NCBI RefSeq assembly: GCF_000429825.1
Contig: NZ_KE386965.1
Coordinates: 24,063-77,591 of the forward strand
Direction: 5' to 3'
From: Cohnella thermotolerans DSM 17683
GTDB taxonomy: Bacteria > Bacillota > Bacilli > Paenibacillales > Paenibacillaceae
DNA: 53,529 bases
The notes beneath the pieces are model-generated. The model was not told the DNA's origin and did no database searches. It worked only from the letters and a program-made list of their open reading frames with translations. Positions 1 to 7,657 of this stretch are shown here, in pieces. Position 1 is the first letter of the stretch. The number at the start of each line of letters is the position of its first letter. The position numbers and the translations under genes are program-made.

Positions 1-96
1 GGGCGAATGTAGCTCAGGCTCTGAGCTTCTTTGGCGGACGTTCGTGCAGGCTTTCGGCGGTAATACGTAAGGGGCGGTCTCCAAACGGTCGACGAC

Positions 97-1002
97 TTAG
101 AGCTGCCGGGACAGCTTTGACTTTTTATTGCCGCCCGCCGAATTCAACCGGAGCGCCGATTGGCGCAGCGCCAGCGCCCCAGCCGCAAGCGAGACCAGGA
201 AGCAGACGCCCGCCAGGATCGGAAGCATCGACCACCGAAGCACGGCATCGCCGTTCATCGTCTGCCAGCCTATCGCGACAAGGCCCAGCAGGAAGGCGAC
301 GCCCGCAATGTGAATCAGCTTGCGGCGGGCCGACGCTTGGAGCGGGGAGCGTTCCGTCAGCCAGGCGACGAGCGGCACCGCCTGGAGCGCATGGAAGCCG
401 AGTCCGTGCAGCCAGATAATATTGCCGTGCGAACCGATATAGCGGCCCTGGTTGACGGAGATCCAGATACCCGCCGCGAACGACAGGACGACCGCAATCA
501 TCGCATAGCGCACGCCGAGCACCAGCTCCGGACGAAGCTCATAAGCTTTCCGGCGGAAAAACTGAACGCCCAGGAACAGATAGAAAAGGACGAGCAGCAG
601 CGCGACGAACGCGAAGACGTTCCCGACGGCCTTGTCGAAGGCCGTACCGTCCGCCACGAACCTCGGGTTGACGCCCCGGAAGTTTTGTACCGTCTCCGCG
701 AAGTAAGCGTAGAGCGCAAGCGCGATGTAAGCCCGGCGAAATACGGAGCGGCTTCTCGCTCCCAGCGCGGAGAACGGGCTGACCGCCGCTGTGGACAGAA
801 GGAAGGCGCCGAGCGCCGCGTTGAACGAGAACGCTTTGGATACGTCTCCCCCCGGCGGCACCTCTCCCCCGAACGCAAGCGTCCAAACGGCGCAAACCGC
901 CGCCAACAGGAAGCCGAGCAGCCCGGTCATCACCAGACTTTTTTCCCCTTCGAACAAACGGACCTTCCGCTTCGCCTCGTGAGCGATAACATGGCTTTTC
1001 AA
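97..1002 (-). CDS. Polytopic membrane protein of unknown function
   Basis: About 301 residues with roughly seven to eight hydrophobic segments separated by short charged loops (for example VGNVFAFVALLLVLFYLFLG), so an integral inner-membrane protein. I chose the TTG at 1002 because GGGAAGAGG lies about five bases upstream; the longer frame to 1146 adds a non-hydrophobic, arginine-rich stretch with no ribosome site. A charged N-terminus (about 20 residues) precedes the first helix. No catalytic motif is recognisable and no neighbour points to a role. It stands alone on the minus strand, divergent from the hydrolase at 1385. The coding call is good; function is unknown. Confidence 0.72.
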   Translation of the reverse strand: MKSHVIAHEAKRKVRLFEGEKSLVMTGLLGFLLAAVCAVWTLAFGGEVPPGGDVSKAFSFNAALGAFLLSTAAVSPFSALGARSRSVFRRAYIALALYAYFAETVQNFRGVNPRFVADGTAFDKAVGNVFAFVALLLVLFYLFLGVQFFRRKAYELRPELVLGVRYAMIAVVLSFAAGIWISVNQGRYIGSHGNIIWLHGLGFHALQAVPLVAWLTERSPLQASARRKLIHIAGVAFLLGLVAIGWQTMNGDAVLRWSMLPILAGVCFLVSLAAGALALRQSALRLNSAGGNKKSKLSRQL

Positions 1003-1384
1003 ATTGGCCTCTTCCCTTCTCGTGCGAATGGTTACCTTCACAATACTGGAAGGGAATGGATAGGCGTAACGTCCTTCAGGTGAGTCCGGCACCGGACCGG
1101 AAGCGGTTCGCCGCACCGGTCTGAAGTCGCAGCTTATCCCGGTCAAGCGGCACCGGCGCCTGCACGTCGGCCGGGCAAGCAGCCGATTACACCCGGTCTA
1201 GAGGGCGGCATGCGGCAATGTCTTCAGCCCCATTCACCATTGAGGGCATTTCTTATTAACGCTGTGAACCAACCGCTTTTTTAAACCAAAATTAACCGCC
1301 ATCGCCCCCTGCCCTTAAACTCCCCGCGATATGATTTCATTCGGAACTTGGTAAACGTTCAATCCACAGAAGAGGTGAAATCAT
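1003..1384. other. Intergenic region between divergent genes
   Basis: This 382-base stretch separates the divergent membrane-protein and hydrolase genes, so it must hold both promoters. A TATGAT hexamer near 1330 is a possible -10 for the plus-strand gene, but no convincing -35 lies at the right distance. The plus-strand gene has a clear ribosome site (GAGGTGA, six to seven bases before its ATG). I see no repeat, RNA gene or hidden reading frame. Confidence 0.4.
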
Positions 1385-3019
1385 ATGAAGTTCAAAATAA
1401 TTCCCCGCAGCTTAACCGTATCCCTGGCGCTCGCCGTTGCATGGACAGGCCAAGCGGCGGGATCTCCCGGCGCTTGGGCGGCGACGAACGCTCCCGCTGC
1501 CGGCCAAGCGTCCGCGATGGCGGATATCCCGCTGCGCAAGCTTGGCGAATGGATCGGGCTGACGATCCATTGGGAGCCGAAGCAGCGGACGATTATCGCG
1601 GCCAAGGGAACGGACACGATCCGGCTTCGCCTGGAAGACGAAGGAAGAGCTTCCGCAACGGCGAACGGCCGGACGATTCGCTTGGACGGCGGCGTCGCGG
1701 TTCGCGGCGGCACCGTATATGTGACGCGGGACGCGCTGCGGCAGACGCTGGGCATCGAAGCTTCCTGGGCGAACGGCAAGCCGGTGATCGATTCCGCGGA
1801 CGCGCAAACCCGCGCGAACGCGTTCCTGACCCGGCTTCAGCGCGGCGATGCGGAATCCGCCTATTCGCTGGCCAACGCCGCCTTCAAGGCGGCAACCATT
1901 CCCGCGGGGTTGCAGGAATGGATCCGGCAGCTCTCCGCTTATCCGAGAACGTGGGGCACCGTCGCAGCCGACGCCGTACATACGACCGTTACCGTCACGT
2001 ACCAAGGACCGAAAATGCCGTTCGACGTCGAAGTCCGGCTGGATCGGGACGGACAGGTGGACGATCTTTATGCGACGATGCGAATGGAGGGCTATCGCGC
2101 CCCGGCCTACGATCGTCCCGATAGCTACAAGGAGATGCCGGTTGTCGTCGGCACGGGCGATCATGCGGTTCAAGCCACTTTAACGCTTCCCTCAGGCGAA
2201 GGGCCGTTCCCGGCGGTCATTCTCGTCCAGGGTGACGGCGAACTGGACGCCGACAGCACCGTTTTCGCCCAGAAACCGTTCCGCGACTTGGCCGCGGGCC
2301 TGGCCGGGCAACAAATCGCCGTGCTGCGCATGCCCAAAACGACCCGCGAACACTACGTGCAATTGGCGGATCATTACACGGTCGAGGACGAATTCGTCGA
2401 TAATCCGCTCCTGGCCGCGGAAGCCTTGGCGACCTATCCCTCCATCGATCCGCAGCGCATCTATGTGGCCGGTCATAGCCGGGGCGGATGGATGGTCCCC
2501 CGCATTCTGGCCCGCGACTCGAAGCGGCTTCTTGCCGGAGCGATCGTCCTGGCGGGTGCGGATCCGCGCTATTCGGAGATCGACTCTTATGACCATCCCG
2601 AGCTGGGAGGGATGCTGCCCGCCGAAGAGCTGGCCTATTACCGCGAACAATTGAAGCTCGTGCGGCAGCCGGACTTCGACCCGGCGAATCCGCCCGCGTC
2701 GTTCGATTTGCCGCCCAATCCGTACTGGTGGTCCGACATCGACAGCTACGAGCCGGCGAAGGAAGCGCAGCTGCGCGACGCCGACATGCTCGTGCTGCAA
2801 GGGGAACAGGATTTTCAGGTGCCGGCCGCCAGCCTGCAAGGCTGGAAGGATATTTACGAGGGAAGACCGAACGTGGAGTACCGCACTTATCCGAATTTGA
2901 CCCATTTATTTACGGAAGGCACACTGGAGAACGGGATCAGCAATTACGCCAAACCGGCGAATGTGGATCCCCAAGTGATCGAGGATATAGCGAAGTGGAT
3001 CGCAGACCGGCCGCATTAA
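1385..3019 (+). CDS. Secreted alpha/beta hydrolase with N-terminal stalk-type domain
   Basis: 544 residues in three parts. After a signal peptide (about 1-33, ending AWA) comes a copper-amine-oxidase-N-like domain (about 47-135; PLRKLGEWIGLTIHWEPKQ, VTRDALRQTLG), then a DUF3887-like helical module (about 140-220), then an alpha/beta hydrolase (about 240-544). The nucleophile elbow is GHSRGG with Ser365; Asp476 (GEQDF) and His507 (NLTHLF) fit the rest of the triad. The protein is probably exported; the stalk-type domain is common in Paenibacillus surface proteins. The substrate is not known; esterase or peptidase activity are both possible. The ATG follows GAGGTGA with good spacing. Confidence 0.85.
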   Translation: MKFKIIPRSLTVSLALAVAWTGQAAGSPGAWAATNAPAAGQASAMADIPLRKLGEWIGLTIHWEPKQRTIIAAKGTDTIRLRLEDEGRASATANGRTIRLDGGVAVRGGTVYVTRDALRQTLGIEASWANGKPVIDSADAQTRANAFLTRLQRGDAESAYSLANAAFKAATIPAGLQEWIRQLSAYPRTWGTVAADAVHTTVTVTYQGPKMPFDVEVRLDRDGQVDDLYATMRMEGYRAPAYDRPDSYKEMPVVVGTGDHAVQATLTLPSGEGPFPAVILVQGDGELDADSTVFAQKPFRDLAAGLAGQQIAVLRMPKTTREHYVQLADHYTVEDEFVDNPLLAAEALATYPSIDPQRIYVAGHSRGGWMVPRILARDSKRLLAGAIVLAGADPRYSEIDSYDHPELGGMLPAEELAYYREQLKLVRQPDFDPANPPASFDLPPNPYWWSDIDSYEPAKEAQLRDADMLVLQGEQDFQVPAASLQGWKDIYEGRPNVEYRTYPNLTHLFTEGTLENGISNYAKPANVDPQVIEDIAKWIADRPH

Positions 3020-3024
3020 AAAGG

Positions 3025-3067
3025 AAAGCCGGCCAAGGGGGCAAACGAGTCTCCCTTGGCCGGCCTT
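3025..3067. terminator. Bidirectional intrinsic terminator between converging genes
   Basis: A perfect 12-bp stem (3028-3039 with 3053-3064, GCCGGCCAAGGG and its complement) encloses a 13-base loop exactly between two converging genes. A-rich sequence on the left gives a short T tract on the minus strand, and a weaker T tract follows on the plus strand. Confidence 0.75.
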
Positions 3068-3071
3068 GCGC

Positions 3072-4046
3072 TTATTTCGGCTTCGCATACCATTCGCGAA
3101 CGACGCGTTCCGCTTTTTTGCCGTAAATATCGAAGCCCGTGTTAGCCCCAGCCGCTTCAAGCGGATACAGCTTGACGCTCCAATCCCACCAGAAAAAACC
3201 CGCAAACCACGGCTCGTCCCAGAACGTCTTGAGGACGGAGCTGTAGAAGTTCGCCTGCTCCTCCTCGCTGGCCGGAAGCTTCGTATGCGTGAAGTCCCAC
3301 GGCATCGCCGCGCAGCCCAAAGCGCTGCGGCAGCCGATCTCCACGAAGGCGATCGGTTTGCCGAACCTGGCGTGAAGCCGGGACAGCTTCTCCTTCACCG
3401 GAAGCCAGTTCGCGATCATCGCTTCCTCACTGGCCCCCGGCCGGGAGGCGACCGGATAGTAAGCGCTCGTGCCGATCAAATCGACCCGGTCGAACCAATC
3501 GACGCCCTCCTCTTTGCCGTGGTTCGCGTTATAGGTGATCGGCCCGCCGTAAACGCTCCGGATATCGTCAATGAGGGCGTGCCAGTATTCGGTCTTTCGC
3601 TCCGTGCCGATCATCTCGCAGCCGACGCAGAACATGTCGCAGCCCAGTTCCTCCGCGAGCTCGGCATAGTGGCGCAAGAAATTGCCGTAGGAACGAAACC
3701 AGGCGTCCCAATAGCGCTTGGCGCCTTCCTCCTCGGGAAAGCCGATATGCGCGCGCCAAATGCCGTCGGCGGAATTGACGACCGGCTTCAGGCATACTTT
3801 GAGCCCAAGCGCCTGGGCCTGCTTCACCGCATATTCGATATCCCGGTCGGTGACCGTGTATCCGTAGTCGAAGGGAATCTCCGTCGAATGAATCGTCGAT
3901 TGAAACGTGTAGAACGCCAGCGCAATCCACTCGCTTCCGGTCTCCTTCAGCTTCCGAAGCGAATCGAGCGCGTACGGCTGCCGATACGCCCCGCGGGCGC
4001 TGTTCCAGCCGTACGTCATTCCTTTGATGAATAAACCCGCCGCCAA
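3072..4046 (-). CDS. GH113-type beta-mannanase
   Basis: 324 residues forming a single TIM-barrel glycoside hydrolase of the GH113 type, a family known for endo-beta-1,4-mannanases. The acid/base is probably Glu144 in VGCEMIGTE and the nucleophile Glu236 in AFVEIGC; FFWWDW near the C-terminus is also typical. There is no signal peptide, so it likely acts on imported manno-oligosaccharides in the cytoplasm. I chose the TTG at 4046 because GGAGGA lies about ten bases upstream; an in-frame ATG nine codons later is an alternative. It is the last gene of a mannan-degrading set, just downstream of a GH27 remnant and a GH26 gene. Confidence 0.85.
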   Translation of the reverse strand: MAAGLFIKGMTYGWNSARGAYRQPYALDSLRKLKETGSEWIALAFYTFQSTIHSTEIPFDYGYTVTDRDIEYAVKQAQALGLKVCLKPVVNSADGIWRAHIGFPEEEGAKRYWDAWFRSYGNFLRHYAELAEELGCDMFCVGCEMIGTERKTEYWHALIDDIRSVYGGPITYNANHGKEEGVDWFDRVDLIGTSAYYPVASRPGASEEAMIANWLPVKEKLSRLHARFGKPIAFVEIGCRSALGCAAMPWDFTHTKLPASEEEQANFYSSVLKTFWDEPWFAGFFWWDWSVKLYPLEAAGANTGFDIYGKKAERVVREWYAKPK

Positions 4047-4079
4047 AAAAAGATTCCTCCTTCGCCTTCGCCGCCCCGG

Positions 4080-4612
4080 TTACCGAAAAGCCGCTTTTAC
4101 GACCGCAAGCTCGTGGGGCGACACTTTTCTCGTATACCGGCCTTCATGAACGCCCGATTCTTCGCGCGCCCACAAATCGCGTACGGCCGCTGCCTTCCTG
4201 GCAAGCCCGCCCGCTCCCGCCTCGAGGCCGAGCTCGCTCCACTTCACCGTCATCTCTTTCTCCTCCGACGACCGGTTGTACAAGCCGATGGCGACGGACC
4301 CGTCCGACAACGGCTTCACCCACAGATCGGTTCCTTCTTCCTTGCGGACGATGCGGCCCTGCCGGCCGAGCGGAACCTGTTTCACGGCAATCAGTTCGGG
4401 ATTCAGGAGCGTCTCCTTCGTAGCGGCGTCCATCTTCCGGATGTCGCAGCCGATGAGAAGCGGAGCGGCGGAGAGACACCAAAGGCTGAAATGCGACCGG
4501 TATTCCAAGGGCGTACAACCCGGGCCCATCCATTCGTTCGCCCCGTTCACGCCGACGACGAGCATATCCGGATCGTTCCAATGGCCGGGGACGGCGTACG
4601 CTGTTGAATGGG
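4080..4612 (-). pseudogene. Truncated GH27 alpha-galactosidase
   Basis: The last ~175 residues of a GH27 alpha-galactosidase are intact: GHWNDPDMLVVG carries the conserved NDPDM motif, followed by EYRSHFSLWCLSAAPLLIG and a beta-sandwich-like tail ending at TAA 4080. The N-terminal barrel, including the catalytic Asp of the YLKYD motif, is missing. Just upstream a complete ribosome site (AAGGAGG) precedes a GTG near 4622, but after about seven codons that frame differs from the GH27 frame. I infer an internal deletion that removed more than half of the gene and left the reading frame out of register. The normal length would be about 400 residues. It lies between GH26 and GH113 in the same orientation. 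Confidence 0.8.
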
Positions 4613-4736
4613 ATCGGTCACGATTCACTCCTCCTTGAACGGATTGTCCGGAATGTCCTCTATTATGTTGCCTTCGCGGCAAGGCGAACACCCTAGTAAA
4701 CGCACAGCAACACAATAGAAAATAGAGATTGGAGGG

Positions 4737-6398
4737 CTAGCGTCCGTAAGCGTTCAGATCGGGCAGTTCGTCCAACGTAAGGACTCTCTTGTCGTTGTAC
4801 ACCTTCTTGATATGATCGAGGCTGTTCTTCTTGCCGTCGGTCAGAAAATCGCCGTCCCAGGTGCAGAACCAGCTCCAGTCGGCATGGTATTTCTCCAGCA
4901 GCTCCGGATCGGGAATCGGTCCGTTCTCGGTAAGGGCGACCAGCTTCTTGTCCTGCACCAGCGACACCAGCTCGTCGTACTTGCCGCTTACGGGACCGTA
5001 ATCGCCGTCCGGCGGATAGGAATCGACGCTGACGATATCGACGACATCGTCGCCCGGATACCAATCGGCGGCGGCCGAATTCCAAATCCAGATCAAATTG
5101 TTCAGTTTATGGACGTTCGTCAGACGGTCGTACACGAGGCGGTACAGCTTTTTCGCAGGCTCGGGCCCTTTCGCCCCCCACCAGAACCACCCGCCTTCCG
5201 CTTCGTGCAGCGGACGGAACAGCACCGGCACTTTGGCATCCTGCAGCTTCTTCAACTGGGCGGCAATCGCGTCGATGTCGCGGAGGAGAAGCTTGTAGTC
5301 TTCGGAATCCGGATGCTTCATCGCGTACTCCACGTCGAATGTCGTCGCTTCCGTATAGAACCCTCTCCACCATTCTTTGCCGGGTTCGTCGATCAGATCC
5401 TTCGGCGCGTTCCAATGCCAGACGAACGTGACGATTCCGCCTCGGCGATGCCAATCGATCGCCCGCTCGATCTCCTCCGATTTGGAGCCGTGCGCAACCC
5501 TCGTCGGCGAATATTCGATCAGATCGAAGCCGACGACGGCCGGTTGCTTGCCCGTCTGTTCGGCGATCCAGTCCAGGTTGCTGTAGTTCTGCTGCCCGGA
5601 GAGAATCGACTTGCCGTATTGATCGGCAAGGAAGGCGAATAGGGACCCCGCTTCCTTCGTCGCGTTCGGATTGACCAGCTTGCGCACGATCGCATGCGGC
5701 TTCGGCGCCCCGGCTTGTTGCAGCTTAATGTAGTCGATCTCGTACCAGCCCCAGTTTTTGTCGATCGTCACGGTATTCTCCCCTTCGTTCAGAAGCAGCT
5801 TGCCTGCCGGCACTTCGCCGAATGTAACGCTTGCTTTGACGCTAACGTCGCCGGACGGCTGCCCGTTCAGCTTCAAGGACAATACTTTGTCGCCGTAGGG
5901 CGCGCGGCAGCCGATCGACAGGGCGTAGATCCCGGCGGCGGGGACGTCGATCTGAAAAGCGATGGAGTCTCCGTCCTTGTCGAAGCCCGTCACGTATCCG
6001 GTTCCCGAGTACCCTTGCGCGGAGGACTCGACGATGGTGCCGTTCAGCGCCGCATCCTCGGCTTCGTAGACGACCGGCTCCATGGCGGCGGCTTCGGTTT
6101 CGTTCGCCCCGGCGGCGGAAGGTGCCGCGCCCTGGCCTTCGGCGGACGCTTCATTGGGCGGAGCCGCGGCCATACCGCTGGCTGACGCCGTATTGGGCGC
6201 ATCCGGAGACGCGTTGCCGGCCGTCGTGCCGGGAGGTGTGCCGGGGGATGCGCCGAGCTTCATCCCGTTGGAATTGCCGGCCGCTTCCTTCCCCGCAGCG
6301 GGATCGGAGCGGGCGAACGGCTTGGCGACAACGATCAGGCAGAGGACAATAATAATCGCGACAGATGAAAATAAGACGAGCCTGATTTTTCGTTTCAT
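4737..6398 (-). CDS. Membrane-anchored GH26 beta-mannanase with CBM35-like domain
   Basis: 553 residues from the ATG at 6398: an uncleaved-looking signal anchor (about 5-25, LVLFSSVAIIIVLCLIVVA), an Ala/Pro/Gly-rich linker (about 30-105), a CBM35/CBM6-like carbohydrate-binding domain (about 108-227, starting VYEAEDAALNG), and a GH26 barrel (about 240-545). The acid/base is Glu399 in RPLHEAEGGWFWWG and the nucleophile Glu491 in LTENGP. GH26 enzymes cleave beta-1,4-mannan. An upstream in-frame ATG at 6485 would add 29 charged residues before the anchor, which is less plausible. It is likely the first gene of a galactomannan set with the GH27 remnant and the GH113 enzyme. Confidence 0.87.
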   Translation of the reverse strand: MKRKIRLVLFSSVAIIIVLCLIVVAKPFARSDPAAGKEAAGNSNGMKLGASPGTPPGTTAGNASPDAPNTASASGMAAAPPNEASAEGQGAAPSAAGANETEAAAMEPVVYEAEDAALNGTIVESSAQGYSGTGYVTGFDKDGDSIAFQIDVPAAGIYALSIGCRAPYGDKVLSLKLNGQPSGDVSVKASVTFGEVPAGKLLLNEGENTVTIDKNWGWYEIDYIKLQQAGAPKPHAIVRKLVNPNATKEAGSLFAFLADQYGKSILSGQQNYSNLDWIAEQTGKQPAVVGFDLIEYSPTRVAHGSKSEEIERAIDWHRRGGIVTFVWHWNAPKDLIDEPGKEWWRGFYTEATTFDVEYAMKHPDSEDYKLLLRDIDAIAAQLKKLQDAKVPVLFRPLHEAEGGWFWWGAKGPEPAKKLYRLVYDRLTNVHKLNNLIWIWNSAAADWYPGDDVVDIVSVDSYPPDGDYGPVSGKYDELVSLVQDKKLVALTENGPIPDPELLEKYHADWSWFCTWDGDFLTDGKKNSLDHIKKVYNDKRVLTLDELPDLNAYGR

Positions 6399-6650
6399 CG
6401 GACCTAACGCCCCCGTTTTGTCGTCTTCCCTAGCTTGGTTACGCGAAAACGCGACTCCATTGGCCGGTGCGCCGCTTGATTTCATCGAGCATCCCGCCCG
6501 TTCGGGCCGGCTTCGCGGCGCGCCTCGACTTCACCCAAAATAGCACAACCAAAACCGCCTAAAAACATTACGGATTATACAAATTGACCCCACGGATGCG
6601 TCGATGCGCTCCGTAGAAAAGAAAAAAAACAAAGCCGTCCCGCCTATCCC

Positions 6651-6701
6651 AACAAGACAGATTGTTCGTCTTGTTAAGCTAACGCTGGACTCGCCAGCGT
6701 T
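6651..6701. repeat. Two adjacent hairpins, first one a dispersed repeat
   Basis: Two inverted repeats sit side by side: an 8-bp stem AACAAGAC/GTCTTGTT (6651-6658 with 6668-6675) and an 8-bp stem AACGCTGG/CCAGCGTT (6681-6688 with 6694-6701). The first, with its 3' flank CGTCTTGTTAAGC, closely matches the reverse complement of 12138-12167. This suggests a small dispersed palindromic element rather than part of the terminator that follows. Confidence 0.6.
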
Positions 6702-6729
6702 AAAAAACCGGACCCAGCCGGGTCCGGTT
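6702..6729 (-). terminator. Intrinsic terminator of the WrbA-like gene
   Basis: A 10-bp stem AACCGGACCC/GGGTCCGGTT (6706-6715 with 6720-6729) has a four-base loop. On the minus strand it is followed by a run of T (plus-strand A run 6702-6707). It lies directly downstream of the stop codon at 6748. Confidence 0.85.
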
Positions 6730-6747
6730 CCTAACCGTTTCCTCTTC

Positions 6748-7362
6748 TCAGCCGCCCTGCCCCTGCTTTACCCAACCGGCTACGGTAACGGTCCGTTTCG
6801 CCTGGTGCATGACGGCCGCCTGGACATCCTCCTGCAAGGAGCCGTCCTGATTCACGGTGACGCTCGTGCCATACGGATTCCCGCCGGACGTATATGCCGA
6901 CTGGTCCGTGTAGCCCGGAGCGGCCACAATCGCTCCCCAGTGATAGAACGACGTATGCAGCGCCAAAATCGTCGCTTCCTGCCCGCCGTGCGGATTGCCG
7001 GCGCTCGCCATCGCACTGACGACTTTGTTCGCCAGCTTGCCTTGGGCCCACAAGCCGCCCAGCGTATCAATAAACTGCTTCATCTGCGACGGCACGTTGC
7101 CGAATCGGGTCGGCACGCTGAAAATCAGGGCGTCCGCCCACTCCAAATCGGCCGCGGAAGCTACCGGCACGTCCTTCGTCGCTTCGGCGTGCGCCTTCCA
7201 GGCGGGGTTGCTGTCGATGGCGGCTTGCGGCGCCAGTTCCTGCACTTTGAGCACCTTCACTTCGGCTCCCGCTTCCTTCGCCCCTTCGGCCGCCCATTGC
7301 GCCAGCTTGTAGTTCGTTCCGGTGGAACTGTAGTAAATGATCGCTAGTTTGACATTGGCCAC
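6748..7362 (-). CDS. wrbA: WrbA-family NAD(P)H:quinone oxidoreductase
   Basis: 204 residues with a flavodoxin-like fold of the WrbA type. The FMN phosphate loop is YYSSTGTNYKLA (about 10-21); SVPTRFGNVPSQMKQFIDTL and the ASAGNPHGGQEATILAL segment are typical of the family. WrbA proteins are tetrameric FMN enzymes that reduce quinones by two electrons and are linked to oxidative or electrophile stress. The start is a GTG at 7362 with AGAGGAG eight bases upstream. The gene is monocistronic, ends in a strong terminator and is divergent from the nucleotidase gene. The length matches the family. Confidence 0.9.
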   Translation of the reverse strand: MANVKLAIIYYSSTGTNYKLAQWAAEGAKEAGAEVKVLKVQELAPQAAIDSNPAWKAHAEATKDVPVASAADLEWADALIFSVPTRFGNVPSQMKQFIDTLGGLWAQGKLANKVVSAMASAGNPHGGQEATILALHTSFYHWGAIVAAPGYTDQSAYTSGGNPYGTSVTVNQDGSLQEDVQAAVMHQAKRTVTVAGWVKQGQGG

Positions 7363-7596
7363 TCAGATCGCTCCTCTGGAATAAATTTCATCCTTCTTGT
7401 TATCTCCGCAAAAAGCCCAAATCATTCCCTTTATAGGAAAGTCCCCCTCAACCGCCAATGCCGTCACCCACGGCCCATGTCCTTAGAAAGTGAGAAAATA
7501 TTACACAAATATGTCCGATTCTATCGGTTTTTGCCGAAATCGATCCTTTTGGTGAGAATATCGGATTATAAGCAAACTTTTTCTAGAAAAATATAG

Positions 7597-7657
7597 TCAT
7601 CCTCCCTATGATTCTATTATTATTAGTAATGTATTCATACACATAGTGGGAGGATGA
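7597..7657 (+). promoter_or_regulatory. Leader hairpin masking the nucleotidase start
   Basis: TCATCCTCCC (7597-7606) is fully complementary to GGGAGGATGA (7648-7657), and TATG/CATA (7607-7610 with 7642-7645) extends the stem past a two-base bulge, giving 14 bp with a 31-base loop. The right arm contains the ribosome site and first start codon of the downstream gene. If it forms in the mRNA it would block initiation. No T tract follows, so it is not a terminator. Function is inferred. Confidence 0.5.

Noticed and set aside
11..27. 7-bp hairpin AGCTCAG/CTGAGCT at the window start
   Set aside because: It could be the terminator of a gene outside the window, but there is no T tract and no context to support it.
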